NCBI RefSeq assembly: GCF_024363255.1
Contig: NZ_AP026070.1
Location: 1,054,001 to 1,118,000 of the forward strand
DNA: 64,000 nt
Reading direction: 5' to 3'
DNA from: Shewanella sp. NFH-SH190041
GTDB lineage: Bacteria; Pseudomonadota; Gammaproteobacteria; Enterobacterales; Shewanellaceae
Shown: in pieces, positions 26,249 through 35,938 of the stretch
Position numbering within the stretch: position 1 is the stretch's first letter
How the letters are laid out: the number at the start of each line of letters is the position of its first letter
Made by a program: the position numbers and the translations under genes
Notes under the pieces: generated by a model
Told to the model about the DNA's origin: nothing
The model's database searches: none
What the model saw: only the letters and a program-made list of their open reading frames with translations

Positions 26249-26878
26249 TTAGTGGTTTAAATACCTGACGGCCATTTCAGTACGGGACTTGGCATTGGCT
26301 TTACGCAGCAGGTTTTTGACATGGACTTTAACTGTCCCTTCACTGATGTGCAGTTCTTCGGATATGGACCTGTTGCTCATTCCTTCTGCTAAATGTTGCA
26401 GGATCTGCAGCTCCCTTGGCGTCAGGCTGTCAATCCAATCTTGTTGTTCGGAATTATTGTTTAACTCAAACAGGTAATCGGCCACATCATCGCTGACGAC
26501 CCTATGTCCCTGCATGGCATTTTTCAGCTGCTCCAGCAGCAAATCTGGTTCGGTATCTTTTAACAGATAACCGTCGGCACCTGCACGCATTAATCGAATA
26601 ACATCCTGTTTGGCATCTGACACAGTTAGGATCACGATTCGGGAGGTAACACTCTCTTGTCGTAAAGCTGTCAGGGTATCCAAGCCCGTCATGCCCTTCA
26701 TATTCAAGTCAAGCAGTACTATATCCGGTTCATCTGTACTTACTGCTGATAATGCGTCCAGCCCATTTCCGGCCTCCCCGAATAAAGTGAAATCTTCATC
26801 GGAGGCAATTAGCTGACATATCCCCCGCCGCAGCAGGGGATGATCGTCAACAACTAGTACGGAATAAGGCTTACTCAT
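26249..26878 (-). CDS. narP: nitrate/nitrite response regulator NarP
   Basis: A 209-residue NarL/FixJ-family regulator. The receiver domain keeps the phosphoacceptor Asp in DIVLLDLNMKG, the switch Thr in ILTVSD and the Lys in LLKD. The C-terminal LuxR-type helix-turn-helix shows LTPRELQILQHLAEGMSNRSI and ISEGTVKVHVKNLLRKA. It overlaps narQ by 8 bp. With nrfA divergent upstream, it is expected to activate nitrate and nitrite respiration genes in response to NarQ. Confidence 0.9.
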   Translation of the reverse strand: MSKPYSVLVVDDHPLLRRGICQLIASDEDFTLFGEAGNGLDALSAVSTDEPDIVLLDLNMKGMTGLDTLTALRQESVTSRIVILTVSDAKQDVIRLMRAGADGYLLKDTEPDLLLEQLKNAMQGHRVVSDDVADYLFELNNNSEQQDWIDSLTPRELQILQHLAEGMSNRSISEELHISEGTVKVHVKNLLRKANAKSRTEMAVRYLNH

Positions 26879-28580
26879 ATGATGAGATCTCCTGAGGTGG
26901 AAAACGGAGACATACTGTAGTGCCTCCTTTGTTATTGCTGGTAAATTCTACTTCACCGGCCAATTTTGCAGCACGCTCGTGCATAATGCCGATACCAAAA
27001 TGCTGCTCCCGCTCTTTGAGGTGGGTCAGGCCGATACCATCATCACTGATGGTGATCTCTAGCATGCCATCATCTGCGCTATAACAGCAAATGCTAATAT
27101 GACTAGCTTTGGCATGTTTGATGGCATTTAGTGTTGCTTCACGGGTTAATTGCAGAATATGTATATGCTGATTAGCCCCTAATTGCTGTGATGGTAGGCG
27201 GTAATCTAAGGTGATTTCTGCCTGACTCTGCGCCCGTAATGGGGTGAGCATCCCCTCCAATGCGCCGCTCAGATTAGGTTCTTTGATGGTTAAGCGGAAA
27301 GTTGATAACAGCTCCCGCAGTTGCAGATAAGCTGTGTTAATTCCCTCGTTAATTTCATTGAGCTGTTGTTCAACGGTTGCTTTGTCATGGCCTTTGGTAA
27401 TGGCTTTGCGTAGGAGGCTGATTTGGATTTTTAGAAAAGAGAGTACTTGTCCCAGAGAATCGTGCAATTCGCGGGCAATAATGCTGCGTTCTTCCATCAA
27501 TGCTAATTGCTGTCGCTGTTCTACGGCATTGTGGATCAAAATTGAGCGAGCCAACATCATGGCATAATTATTTAATAGCGCTTGGTTGGGGCTGTGATGA
27601 TCAATGATGTCTAAAAATCCCAGCTCAGTGCTGTCAAATTTCAGTGGATAACGGTAATCAACCTGGGCTGATGCAGGCCAGCCAGCTTCATCGGTAACAA
27701 TATCTTCGCTGCCATCATCATATTTCAGCACCAAACGAATATGTTGCAGTTGCTGGTGTTGACGTAACTCGCTCAGGGCATCAGCTAAGGTAAGATGATC
27801 AACTGGCCGAGTGTGTAGTATGACCAGACTTTGATAAAGAAAACTCAGTTCATTGTGCGCTTGAGTCAGTGCTTGGGTTTTTTCTGCCACCTGATGTTCC
27901 AGATTATGGTACAGAGCCGATAATTCCCGGGCTGTTCCTTGTAGTGCATCACTCAGTGCCGTCAGTTCAATATATTCCGTTTTCGGCATCGCCAGTTCAA
28001 ATTGCCCCCGGGAGATTGATTGGGCTGAGCGCATCATCTGTTGCAGCGGCATGACGACACGTTTGCGGGTATAGCGCACTGCAATCAGTGCGACCACGAG
28101 CATCAGTCCTAGGCCGATAAGTTGACTGACGGCCAGAATTTTTAATTTAAACTCAGCATGGTGTTCCATTTCTCTAACAAGCAAATCTATGGTACTGACA
28201 AAATTTTTCAGCGATGCGGCATATTCGCGGGCGTTTTCATGCTCAATATACCCTTTCATGATTTGCCACTTTTTTTCCACTAAATGGTATTGATCGGATA
28301 GGGCTTTGGGCGCTGACCAAGACACAGCATGTTCTAACTCAGGGGAATAGAGCGTTTGTTCAAATTGTTGTACTTTTTGTTGGGTTTCTGGACTACCTGA
28401 GTTGGCAAAAAACATTAAGCGATAGCTTTGCATCCGCAGTGAGCCGGATGCATTGATGGCTCGGGCATCACCCAAGCTGTAAGCCAGATTGGCAATGGCA
28501 AAAGTTGCTAGCCCGCTGGAAAGCAAGATGAGCACCAGCATTACCCCTAAAATGGTAGAAGTTAGACTGCCTTGTTTCAT
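26871..28580 (-). CDS. narQ: nitrate/nitrite sensor histidine kinase NarQ
   Basis: A 569-residue HPK7-type kinase. Helix one (about residues 10-32) is followed by a periplasmic four-helix sensor holding the P-box-like INASGSLRMQSYRLM. A second helix leads to HAMP, a coiled-coil/GAF-like region, the phosphoacceptor His in RELHDSLGQVLSFLK, and an ATPase domain with ISDDGIGL and GGTTV. It senses nitrate or nitrite and phosphorylates NarP. AAGGTAA precedes the ATG. narQP alone, without narX/narL here, fits a Shewanella-type system. Confidence 0.92.
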   Translation of the reverse strand: MKQGSLTSTILGVMLVLILLSSGLATFAIANLAYSLGDARAINASGSLRMQSYRLMFFANSGSPETQQKVQQFEQTLYSPELEHAVSWSAPKALSDQYHLVEKKWQIMKGYIEHENAREYAASLKNFVSTIDLLVREMEHHAEFKLKILAVSQLIGLGLMLVVALIAVRYTRKRVVMPLQQMMRSAQSISRGQFELAMPKTEYIELTALSDALQGTARELSALYHNLEHQVAEKTQALTQAHNELSFLYQSLVILHTRPVDHLTLADALSELRQHQQLQHIRLVLKYDDGSEDIVTDEAGWPASAQVDYRYPLKFDSTELGFLDIIDHHSPNQALLNNYAMMLARSILIHNAVEQRQQLALMEERSIIARELHDSLGQVLSFLKIQISLLRKAITKGHDKATVEQQLNEINEGINTAYLQLRELLSTFRLTIKEPNLSGALEGMLTPLRAQSQAEITLDYRLPSQQLGANQHIHILQLTREATLNAIKHAKASHISICCYSADDGMLEITISDDGIGLTHLKEREQHFGIGIMHERAAKLAGEVEFTSNNKGGTTVCLRFPPQEISSYE

Positions 28581-28823
28581 GGGTTACCTTTTATTTACGG
28601 ATTAGCATACAGCTTGTTTCTATCCGGCTAATTATATTAGAAAACGCTTCATTACATTCACAAAAAATCCAAAACGTGATCCGACACTTGACGAGATATT
28701 GATCTGGCGCAAATTCCATCATGGTTATCTCTATGTAGGTATATTTTTGTTGTGTTTGTCTCTTTAACGTTAGTGCTGCAGGGTCGTGTTGCACCAAACA
28801 ATAATACAAAACACGGAGATGAA

Positions 28824-30224
28824 ATGATGAGAACGTTAGCAGGTAAAAGCATTGCAATTAGTGCACTTTTTGCCGCCGGATTTATGGCCGCAGGCGTGAT
28901 GGCTAGTGACCAAACTGAGCCTCGCAATGAAGTGTATAAAGATAGATTTAAAAATCAGTATGCAAGTTGGCACGATACGGCCAAAAGTGAAGAGATCACC
29001 GATGTGCTAGCGCAGGATCCAAACTTGGTGATCCTGTGGGCGGGTTACGGCTTTGCTAAAGATTACAATAAAGCACGTGGTCATATGTATGCGGTAACTG
29101 ATGTCCGCCATACCCTGCGTACCGGTGCGCCGAAAAGCGCAACCGATGGGCCGATGCCGATGGCATGCTGGAGCTGTAAGAGCCCAGATGTCCCGCGGAT
29201 GATAGAAGAACAGGGCGAAGATGGTTATTTCAGTGGCAAATGGAGTAAAGGCGGCGCTGAAATCGTCAATACCATAGGCTGCAGTGACTGCCATGAAAAA
29301 GGTTCGCCTAAATTACGAATTTCTCGACCATTTGCTGAACGTGCATTGGATAGTATTGGCCGGCCGTTTGATGAAGCATCCCGTAAAGATAAACAGTCTA
29401 TGGTCTGTGCCCAGTGCCATGTGGAATATTATTTTGAGAAAAATGATGCCCATAAAGGTTGGGTAAAATTCCCGTGGGATCAGGGGGTCACTGTTGAAAA
29501 TATGGAGGCTTACTATGACGCCTTACAGTTCGCTGACTGGACCCATGCTTTGTCAAAAGCACCGATGCTCAAAGCTCAGCACCCTGGTTATGAAACTTGG
29601 ATGCAGGGCGTACATGGCAAGAATAATGTCAGTTGTACTGACTGTCATATGCCAAGGGTGACCAATGATAAGGGACGTAAATATACCGATCATAAAGTGG
29701 GTAACCCCTTTGACCGTTTCGATGAGACCTGTGGTCGCTGTCATACCCAAGATAAAGATTTTATTCTGGCCATTACCCAAGACCGGCAGCAGAAAGTTAA
29801 AGCACTGCAGCTAAAAGCGGAAAAACAATTGGTTCAAGCGCACTTTGAAGCGGCAGCTGCTTGGCAGGCTGGTGCGACAGACGCGGAAATGGCTGCTGTA
29901 TTGACGAATATCCGTCATGCTCAATGGCGCTGGGATTATGCGATTGCATCCCATGGTGTGGCAGCCCATGCGCCGGAAGAAGCGTTGCGAATTTTAGGGT
30001 CTGCGGTTGATAAAGCGGCTGATGCCCGAGTGCAACTGGCGCAGATTTTGGCGCGCCATGGTGTGACTCAGCCAGTCAGTATTCCAGATATTTCTACCAA
30101 AGCGAAAGCTCAGACGGTACTTGGTATGGATATGGAGAAAATGCGGGCAGAAAAAGCCCAATTTATTAAAAATGTGGTTCCCGAGTGGGAGAAGCAAGCT
30201 CAGCAGCGGGAAGCCGCATACTAA
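28824..30224 (+). CDS. nrfA: pentahaem ammonia-forming cytochrome c nitrite reductase NrfA
   Basis: A 466-residue periplasmic enzyme that reduces nitrite to ammonium with six electrons. After a signal peptide (cleavage near VMA-SDQ) it has the special catalytic haem motif CWSCK at residues 115-119 and four CxxCH motifs: CSDCH, CAQCH, CTDCH and CGRCH. The Lys-ligated haem is diagnostic. GGAG lies about 5 nt before the ATG at 28824, so the longer frame is not used. Divergent from narQP, which probably controls it. No nrfBCD follows; in Shewanella CymA supplies electrons. Confidence 0.97.
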   Translation: MMRTLAGKSIAISALFAAGFMAAGVMASDQTEPRNEVYKDRFKNQYASWHDTAKSEEITDVLAQDPNLVILWAGYGFAKDYNKARGHMYAVTDVRHTLRTGAPKSATDGPMPMACWSCKSPDVPRMIEEQGEDGYFSGKWSKGGAEIVNTIGCSDCHEKGSPKLRISRPFAERALDSIGRPFDEASRKDKQSMVCAQCHVEYYFEKNDAHKGWVKFPWDQGVTVENMEAYYDALQFADWTHALSKAPMLKAQHPGYETWMQGVHGKNNVSCTDCHMPRVTNDKGRKYTDHKVGNPFDRFDETCGRCHTQDKDFILAITQDRQQKVKALQLKAEKQLVQAHFEAAAAWQAGATDAEMAAVLTNIRHAQWRWDYAIASHGVAAHAPEEALRILGSAVDKAADARVQLAQILARHGVTQPVSIPDISTKAKAQTVLGMDMEKMRAEKAQFIKNVVPEWEKQAQQREAAY

Positions 30225-30257
30225 CTTCTGATACTGATCCCCAACTCAGCATCATTT

Positions 30258-30283
30258 GCCCCATCTGCGGATGGGGCTTTTTT
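30258..30283 (+). terminator. intrinsic terminator of nrfA
   Basis: GCCCCATC (30258-30265) pairs with GATGGGGC (30270-30277), followed by six T. Confidence 0.92.
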
Positions 30284-30298
30284 ATGCTTGCGCCGGGA

Positions 30299-30640
30299 TT
30301 ACTCGTCGCGGGTTAACACTTCCAGCAGTTCAATTTCGAATACCAGATCAGAGTTAGCCGGGATTTTATCGCCAATTTGACGCTCGCCATAGGCTAAATG
30401 TGCAGGTACCGTCAGCTTACGCTTGCCACCAACCTGCATGCCCATAATGCCCTGATCCCAGCCTTTGATAACCCGACCTGTGCCAATGACAACTTGCAGT
30501 GCGCGGCCGCGGTCGTAGGATGAGTCAAATTGGGTGCCGTCGGTCAGGCAACCACGGTAATTTACGGTGATCAGTGCGCCTTTTACTGCAGCCTTGCCTT
30601 CGCCAACAGTTAAATCTTCAATAATCAGTTCCTGAGTCAT
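30299..30640 (-). CDS. small FKBP-type peptidyl-prolyl isomerase
   Basis: A 113-residue single-domain FKBP of the FKBP12 type, with no signal peptide and so cytosolic. Active-site blocks are VNYRGCLTDGTQFDSSYDRG, VIGTGRVIKGWDQGIMGMQVGGKRKLTVP, and AYGERQIGDKIPANSDLVFEIELLEV (shown in parts). It catalyses cis-trans isomerisation of prolyl bonds. It is monocistronic, convergent with nrfA, and divergent from glnK. Confidence 0.9.
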   Translation of the reverse strand: MTQELIIEDLTVGEGKAAVKGALITVNYRGCLTDGTQFDSSYDRGRALQVVIGTGRVIKGWDQGIMGMQVGGKRKLTVPAHLAYGERQIGDKIPANSDLVFEIELLEVLTRDE

Positions 30641-30894
30641 GCTATTTATCTCGGGTAAGAAAAAGTGCCGCAGTGTATCACGAAGCCTGCATTTGCGCCC
30701 AGTGAGGCTCAGCGGTGTTATTTATCCTCGCGATTTGAGCGCAGTAAGCCATTGTGTTTTTTCGGTCTTAATCTGTCTTTGCTAACGCTTATTTTTGTCA
30801 CTGTTTTAGGTGAAATACTGAGCCTTAGTAGTGTGCGCAGGGGTCGCCTGCGATGCTCTCAGTGCTAAAACGCTGGTGCAGAGCCGGTTATTTT

Positions 30895-30911
30895 TGCACC
30901 AAGATGGTGCT
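30895..30911. promoter_or_regulatory. NtrC-binding-site-like palindrome
   Basis: TGCACCAAGATGGTGCT matches the NtrC consensus TGCAC-N7-GTGCA at all but the last base. It lies about 80 bp upstream of the -24/-12 promoter, a normal enhancer distance. Confidence 0.75.
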
Positions 30912-30974
30912 TGATAATAACCCGTTATAACTTTTGTGATTATTAAGTTGTTGAAAATTAGTTAGTTATATACC

Positions 30975-30990
30975 TGGCCTGATGTTTGTA
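30975..30990 (+). promoter_or_regulatory. sigma-54-type -24/-12 promoter for glnK-amtB
   Basis: TGG at 30975-30977 and TTTGTA at 30985-30990 place GG and GT exactly 10 bp apart. The consensus has GC at -12, so this is one base off. The expected transcript start is about 30 bp before the glnK ATG. Confidence 0.55.
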
Positions 30991-30999
30991 ACGCTATGA

Positions 31000-31368
<369 letters not shown>

Positions 31369-31380
31369 GGGAGCAGACAG

Positions 31381-32631
31381 ATGGACGCGTTAACGCAATT
31401 GGGCCTGACGGTCACGGAATTAAGATTTGCCTTGGATACATTTTATTTTCTTTTGTCCGGGGCGCTGGTGATGTGGATGGCGGCAGGATTTGCCATGTTG
31501 GAAGCTGGGCTGGTGCGCTCAAAAAACACGACGGAAATCCTCACTAAGAATATCTGCCTTTACTCTATTGCCTGCATTATGTATCTGCTGGTGGGTTACC
31601 ACATTATGTATGTCGATAATGCTGAAGCGGGTTGGCTACCGAATTTTGGCACGCTAATCGGTACCCAGGCGGCAGATGCGGATCATGCGATTGAGTCTGA
31701 CTTTTTCTTCCAGGTGGTTTTTGTGGCAACGGCGATGTCGATTGTCTCCGGTGCGGTGGCAGAGCGGATGAAATTGTGGGCTTTTTTACTCTTTACCGTG
31801 GTGCTGACCGGGGTGATTTATCCGGTGGAAGGTTACTGGACTTGGGGTGGCGGTTTTCTGGCTGAGGCAGGTTTTGTCGACTTTGCTGGCAGTGGCATTG
31901 TGCATATGGCTGGCGCCAGTGCGGCGATTGCCGGGGTCCTTTTGCTCGGGGCAAGAAAAGGCAAATATGGACCTAAAGGACAGATTAATCCCATTCCCGG
32001 CTCTAACTTACCCTTAGCAACTTTGGGTACCTTTATTTTGTGGATGGGCTGGTTCGGCTTTAACGGTGGGTCTCAATTGTTGGTCTCTGATGCTGATAAT
32101 GCTTCTGCGGTGGCGAAGATTTTTGTTAATACCAATTCCGCTGCCGCTTTTGGCGCCGTGGCCGCATTACTGGTGTGTCGATTTATCTGGAAAAAGGCTG
32201 ATCTGACCATGATCCTCAATGGCGCGCTGGCCGGGCTGGTGGCGATTACGGCCGATCCTTTATCACCGTCGTTGGCGATGGCTGCTGTAGTGGGCACGGT
32301 TGCCGGAGGATTGGTGGTGTTTTCGATAGTGGCACTGGATAGAGCACGGATTGATGATCCTGTTGGGGCGATTTCAGTCCACGGTGTAGTGGGCTTTTTC
32401 GGCTTGATGTTAGTTCCCTTGTCGAATGGGGAGGCCAGTTTTGCGGCGCAGCTGCTTGGCGCTGGCGTCATTTTTGCCTGGGTATTTGTCGCCTCGCTGT
32501 TGGTGTGGGCGGTGCTGAAAATGACCATGGGCATCCGGGTATCAGAGGAAGAGGAATATCAGGGCATGGATGTTTCTGACTGTGGCATTGATGCGTATCC
32601 CGAGTTTGTTTCTGTGAAAAGTACCACTTGA
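31381..32631 (+). CDS. amtB: ammonium channel AmtB
   Basis: A 416-residue ammonium transporter with eleven hydrophobic helices. Family blocks are MWMAAGFAMLEAGLVRSKNT, GSGIVHMAGASAAIAG (pore His), GWFGFNGGS and DPVGAISVHGVVGFFG (second pore His). No cleavable signal peptide is evident. It conducts ammonium/ammonia inward and is gated by GlnK, encoded 12 bp upstream. GGGAG precedes the ATG. The C-terminal cytoplasmic tail is short and acidic. Confidence 0.95.
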   Translation: MDALTQLGLTVTELRFALDTFYFLLSGALVMWMAAGFAMLEAGLVRSKNTTEILTKNICLYSIACIMYLLVGYHIMYVDNAEAGWLPNFGTLIGTQAADADHAIESDFFFQVVFVATAMSIVSGAVAERMKLWAFLLFTVVLTGVIYPVEGYWTWGGGFLAEAGFVDFAGSGIVHMAGASAAIAGVLLLGARKGKYGPKGQINPIPGSNLPLATLGTFILWMGWFGFNGGSQLLVSDADNASAVAKIFVNTNSAAAFGAVAALLVCRFIWKKADLTMILNGALAGLVAITADPLSPSLAMAAVVGTVAGGLVVFSIVALDRARIDDPVGAISVHGVVGFFGLMLVPLSNGEASFAAQLLGAGVIFAWVFVASLLVWAVLKMTMGIRVSEEEEYQGMDVSDCGIDAYPEFVSVKSTT

Positions 32632-32674
32632 TGGCCCCAGCACGACAATAACAACCACAGCCATGATGTGTTAT

Positions 32675-32710
32675 AGGCCGGGACGGCATCACTGTTCCGG
32701 CCTTTGTTTT
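32675..32710 (+). terminator. amtB terminator
   Basis: AGGCCGGGAC (32675-32684) pairs with GTTCCGGCCT (32694-32703) with one weak pair, followed by TTGTTTT. Confidence 0.75.
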
Positions 32711-32819
32711 GTGCTGCTTGCGCGCAGTATTTCCTCCTGTGCTTAACTCAATATTGGGTTAAGCGAATTGAGCTAAGAGACGCTTCGAGTTCAGAGCTGC
32801 ACGAAGCGACGGGGGAAAG

Positions 32820-34157
32820 ATGAATAGCAATGGCATTGTTAGCAAGTCCTGTCGTTTGTCAGTTATAACTGTGGCGTTACTTTGGCTTTGTGGCTGTCAG
32901 ACATTGCCTGAGCGCGGCCCGCAGCAGATTAACCATCTGTTTTATGATGAAAGATTTTTGGCCGTCGAGCTGCCGGTGGCTCCTGACACTATGTTGGCCT
33001 TGCCTGAAGCTGCACAGCAGTTGGTTCGTCAGGCATATCATCGGGACTTGGAATTATCTCGCCTGACTCACAGCGGTCGATTCAGTGGCCGGCACAGTAA
33101 TGACGCGCATATCTGGTTAGGACGGTATATCAATGCCGTATCTCGTAACCAAGCCGTTTATTCTTCTGCTCTTTCAGCCCCATCTGAGCCACATAGCCGA
33201 GCAGATCATCGAGGTGTTGCCTCTGATACCCAGGTGCCTGAGGAAGTGGCATTTCGTTACCGAGATAATCTGACTCAAGGCGCGGCGCAAACATTTGCCA
33301 GCCGGGAAGGTAATTGCCTTTCTCTGGTGCTGATGACGGCCGCATTGGCACAAACCTTGGGGGTGAAGGTCACTTTTCAGCAATTGGATATTGAACCGAC
33401 TTGGGATAGAGCCGGGACATTTTATTTAATTAATGGCCATATCAATATCAAACTGTTGCCTCCTAAGCGCCATGATGTGATTTCGCTGAGTCAATCTAGT
33501 GTCTTGGTGGATTTTCTGCCCCAGCGGGCGATTCGCGGTTACCGACGACGGGAAATTGATTTAGCGACGGTTTCGGCCATGTTTTATAACAATTTAGCGG
33601 CTGAGGCACTGGTGGCGGGACAATTGGATAATGCTTATGTGTTGGTTAAACGCAGTCTGTTTTATCAGGCGGATTTTGTCCCCGGGCTTAATACACTAGG
33701 GGTGATATACCGCCGCGCAGGAATGGATACGGCCGCGGAGCAGGTTTACCGGCATGTACTGGATTTTGCCCCGCAATCTCTGAATGTTCTAAGTAATCTG
33801 GCGTTATTGTTGTCAGCGCAAAATCGCTTGAGTCAATGGGCTGAAGTGCACCGCACACTTGAGCTTATCCGGTTGAAAAACCCCTTTTATTACTATGATA
33901 TGGCACAGTTGGCTTATCGCGAGCAGCGTTACCGCAAAGCGCAGACCCTGTATCGGCGAGCTATTGCGCTGGCGGACTACCGGGCTGAGTTTTTCTTTGG
34001 GTTGGCGCAAACGTATTGGCAATTGCAACAGCCGGAAAAGGCGCGTAGTCAGATGAAAAAAGCGCTGTCTTTAAGTCAAGACCCGCATCAACGCCAACAG
34101 TATCAATCTAAGCTAAGGGCGATAGATAAAGTGATGACTGCCACAGGGGCAAGCTGA
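32820..34157 (+). CDS. lipoprotein with transglutaminase-like and TPR domains
   Basis: A 445-residue predicted lipoprotein (signal ending LWLCGC at about residue 26). A transglutaminase-like core follows, with the Cys block SREGNCLSLVLMTAALAQTLG (about residues 160-180) and INGHINIKLLPP, a possible His. The C-terminal half has four TPR-like repeats (NTLGVIYRRAGMDTAAEQVY; MAQLAYREQRYRKAQTLYRRA; FGLAQTYWQLQQPEKARSQM). Whether the transglutaminase-like site is active as a protease is unknown. GGGGGAAAG precedes the ATG. It stands alone before aroG. Confidence 0.8.
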   Translation: MNSNGIVSKSCRLSVITVALLWLCGCQTLPERGPQQINHLFYDERFLAVELPVAPDTMLALPEAAQQLVRQAYHRDLELSRLTHSGRFSGRHSNDAHIWLGRYINAVSRNQAVYSSALSAPSEPHSRADHRGVASDTQVPEEVAFRYRDNLTQGAAQTFASREGNCLSLVLMTAALAQTLGVKVTFQQLDIEPTWDRAGTFYLINGHINIKLLPPKRHDVISLSQSSVLVDFLPQRAIRGYRRREIDLATVSAMFYNNLAAEALVAGQLDNAYVLVKRSLFYQADFVPGLNTLGVIYRRAGMDTAAEQVYRHVLDFAPQSLNVLSNLALLLSAQNRLSQWAEVHRTLELIRLKNPFYYYDMAQLAYREQRYRKAQTLYRRAIALADYRAEFFFGLAQTYWQLQQPEKARSQMKKALSLSQDPHQRQQYQSKLRAIDKVMTATGAS

Positions 34158-34338
34158 ATATATTTATTGCTTATAATGTATTTGTTATTTATTTAATTAA
34201 AAACAAATAGTTAAACTTGTTTTGTTGATATTTTACCAACTTAATTGCATTGTCAGGGTGGGGTGGTTAAATTAACAGCAAATAGTGTGAGTAATAGCAT
34301 GACTGACAGCAGATAAATGCAATGGAGACGCATAGAGC

Positions 34339-35403
34339 ATGACTTACCAGAATGACGATGTACGGATTAATCAGGTCAAAGAATTATTGCCGCCGGTGGC
34401 GATTTTAGAGCGATTTCCAGCCTCGAAGGCAGCATCTGCCACTGTGTATAACAGTCGTCAGGCTATTCATAATCTGTTAACCCATGTTGATGACCGACTG
34501 TTGGTGGTGATTGGCCCTTGTTCAATTCATGATCCTGACGCAGCGCTGGAATATGGTCAGAAACTCTTGGCTTTGCGCCAACGCTACCAAGATCAATTGG
34601 AGGTGGTGATGCGGGTCTATTTTGAAAAACCCCGTACCACGGTTGGCTGGAAAGGGTTGATTAATGATCCATATTTGGATGGCAGTTATCAGCTCAATGA
34701 TGGGCTGCGCCGGGCGAGAAGTTTGCTGCTGGCATTGAATGACAGTGGATTGCCTACCGCTGGCGAGTTTCTTGACATGATCACGCCCCAGTATCTGGCT
34801 GACTTAATGTGCTGGGGAGCGATAGGGGCGCGCACGACAGAATCTCAGGTTCATCGGGAGTTGGCATCCGGTCTGTCGTGTCCAGTGGGATTTAAAAATG
34901 GCACCGATGGCACTATCAAGATAGCTATCGATGCGATTGGTGCCGCGTCGGCACCACATCATTTTTTGTCAGTGACCAAGTATGGTCATTCAGCCATTGT
35001 TTCCACCTTGGGAAATCCGGACTGTCACATCATCTTGCGTGGCGGTCGGCAACCTAATTACCACAGTGATGATATCGCCAAAGTCTGTGCTGAGCTGCAA
35101 CAGGCTGACTTGACGGCGAATATTATGATTGATTTCAGCCATGCCAATAGTTGTAAAGATTACCAACGCCAAATGCTGGTGGCCGCAGATGTGGCTGGTC
35201 AGATTGCTGCCGGGGAGCAGTCTATTTTTGGTGTGATGGTGGAAAGCCATTTGGTTGCCGGGCGACAGGAACTGACCACAGGACAGGCGCTGAATTATGG
35301 TCAGAGTATTACTGATGCCTGTATTGGTTGGGAAGATACCGAAGTGTTGCTGGCACAGCTTAATGACAGTGTATTGGCGAGGCGTGCAGGCAAGTCTTGT
35401 TAA
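34339..35403 (+). CDS. aroG: 3-deoxy-7-phosphoheptulonate (DAHP) synthase AroG
   Basis: A 354-residue class I DAHP synthase that joins phosphoenolpyruvate and erythrose 4-phosphate at the entry to aromatic amino acid synthesis. MTYQNDDVRI at the start is close to the E. coli AroG N-terminus, and VVIGPCSIHDP, FEKPRTTVGWKGLINDP and GARTTESQVHRELASG hold the metal and substrate sites. The match is closer to AroG (phenylalanine-inhibited) than to AroF or AroH by recall. No clear TyrR box was found. Monocistronic. Confidence 0.9.
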   Translation: MTYQNDDVRINQVKELLPPVAILERFPASKAASATVYNSRQAIHNLLTHVDDRLLVVIGPCSIHDPDAALEYGQKLLALRQRYQDQLEVVMRVYFEKPRTTVGWKGLINDPYLDGSYQLNDGLRRARSLLLALNDSGLPTAGEFLDMITPQYLADLMCWGAIGARTTESQVHRELASGLSCPVGFKNGTDGTIKIAIDAIGAASAPHHFLSVTKYGHSAIVSTLGNPDCHIILRGGRQPNYHSDDIAKVCAELQQADLTANIMIDFSHANSCKDYQRQMLVAADVAGQIAAGEQSIFGVMVESHLVAGRQELTTGQALNYGQSITDACIGWEDTEVLLAQLNDSVLARRAGKSC

Positions 35404-35415
35404 GGTTAACTGGGG

Positions 35416-35438
35416 ATGCAGTGCGTCCTGCACTGCAT
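35416..35438. terminator. hairpin between convergent aroG and the small FNR-box gene
   Basis: ATGCAGTGC (35416-35424) and GCACTGCAT (35430-35438) pair perfectly around GTCCT. No T-run follows on either strand. Confidence 0.5.
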
Positions 35439-35467
35439 AATCATGTCACAGCCCTGTGAGATTAAAA

Positions 35468-35644
35468 CTATTTGTTTGACTGATTAGCGAGGTACTCATT
35501 GGCTTTGGCAAGGCTGCCAAAAGAGGCGATCAAGTTGCTTTTTCCTTTTTCCCGGATTTCCGGGTTGTCCGATTCAATCATCATCCAAACCCAAGTTTTG
35601 ATCAGTGGTAATGGCGGGTATTGAACATTTGTAGAATCCAGCAT
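35468..35644 (-). CDS. 58-residue conserved-looking small protein under an FNR-type box
   Basis: A short gene with ATG at 35644, AAGGA 7 nt upstream and TAG at 35468-35470. The product is MLDSTNVQYPPLPLIKTWVW at the N-terminus, then an acidic/basic helix (ESDNPEIREKGKSNLIASFG) and LAKANEYLANQSNK. No membrane segment, signal or Cys. A perfect FNR/EtrA-type box lies 18 bp upstream. I do not recognise a family. Strong ribosome site and operator make it a credible gene linked to anaerobic growth. Confidence 0.7.
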   Translation of the reverse strand: MLDSTNVQYPPLPLIKTWVWMMIESDNPEIREKGKSNLIASFGSLAKANEYLANQSNK

Positions 35645-35662
35645 AAATCATCCTTCAAATCG

Positions 35663-35676
35663 TTGATTGTAATCAA
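35663..35676. promoter_or_regulatory. FNR/EtrA-type box
   Basis: TTGAT-TGTA-ATCAA is a perfect match to TTGAT-N4-ATCAA. It lies 18 bp upstream of the small protein start, too close for classical activation at -41.5, so repression is more likely. It could alternatively act on the divergent ABC gene 260 bp away. Confidence 0.75.
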
Positions 35677-35938
35677 TTTTTAATTTTTATTGCCGTCTAT
35701 GTAGCAAGGTGTTGACGGCGTGAGCAAAGGGTATCAGATTCTTTGCGAAGGGATAATAGCCTGTGATGTAAATATTTCTACCCGATAGGAACCTACATTG
35801 TAAACCACTGAGGTAAAGGGTCATAAAGAAGTTAAAAATCAAAGGTAAAGAGTTGTTTTTAGCCATTTCTACCAGACGATGTTTGTCATAATAAAAATGC
35901 TGAATTGACAGCAATATCACATTTCTGGGGTGAAGATT

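Noticed and set aside
28581..28823. FNR-like site before nrfA (TTGAT near 28700)
   Set aside because: The second half reads CGCAA, matching ATCAA at only three of five bases.
30665..30868. 67-codon open frame before glnK
   Set aside because: No ribosome site, no family resemblance, and it lies beside regulatory sites.
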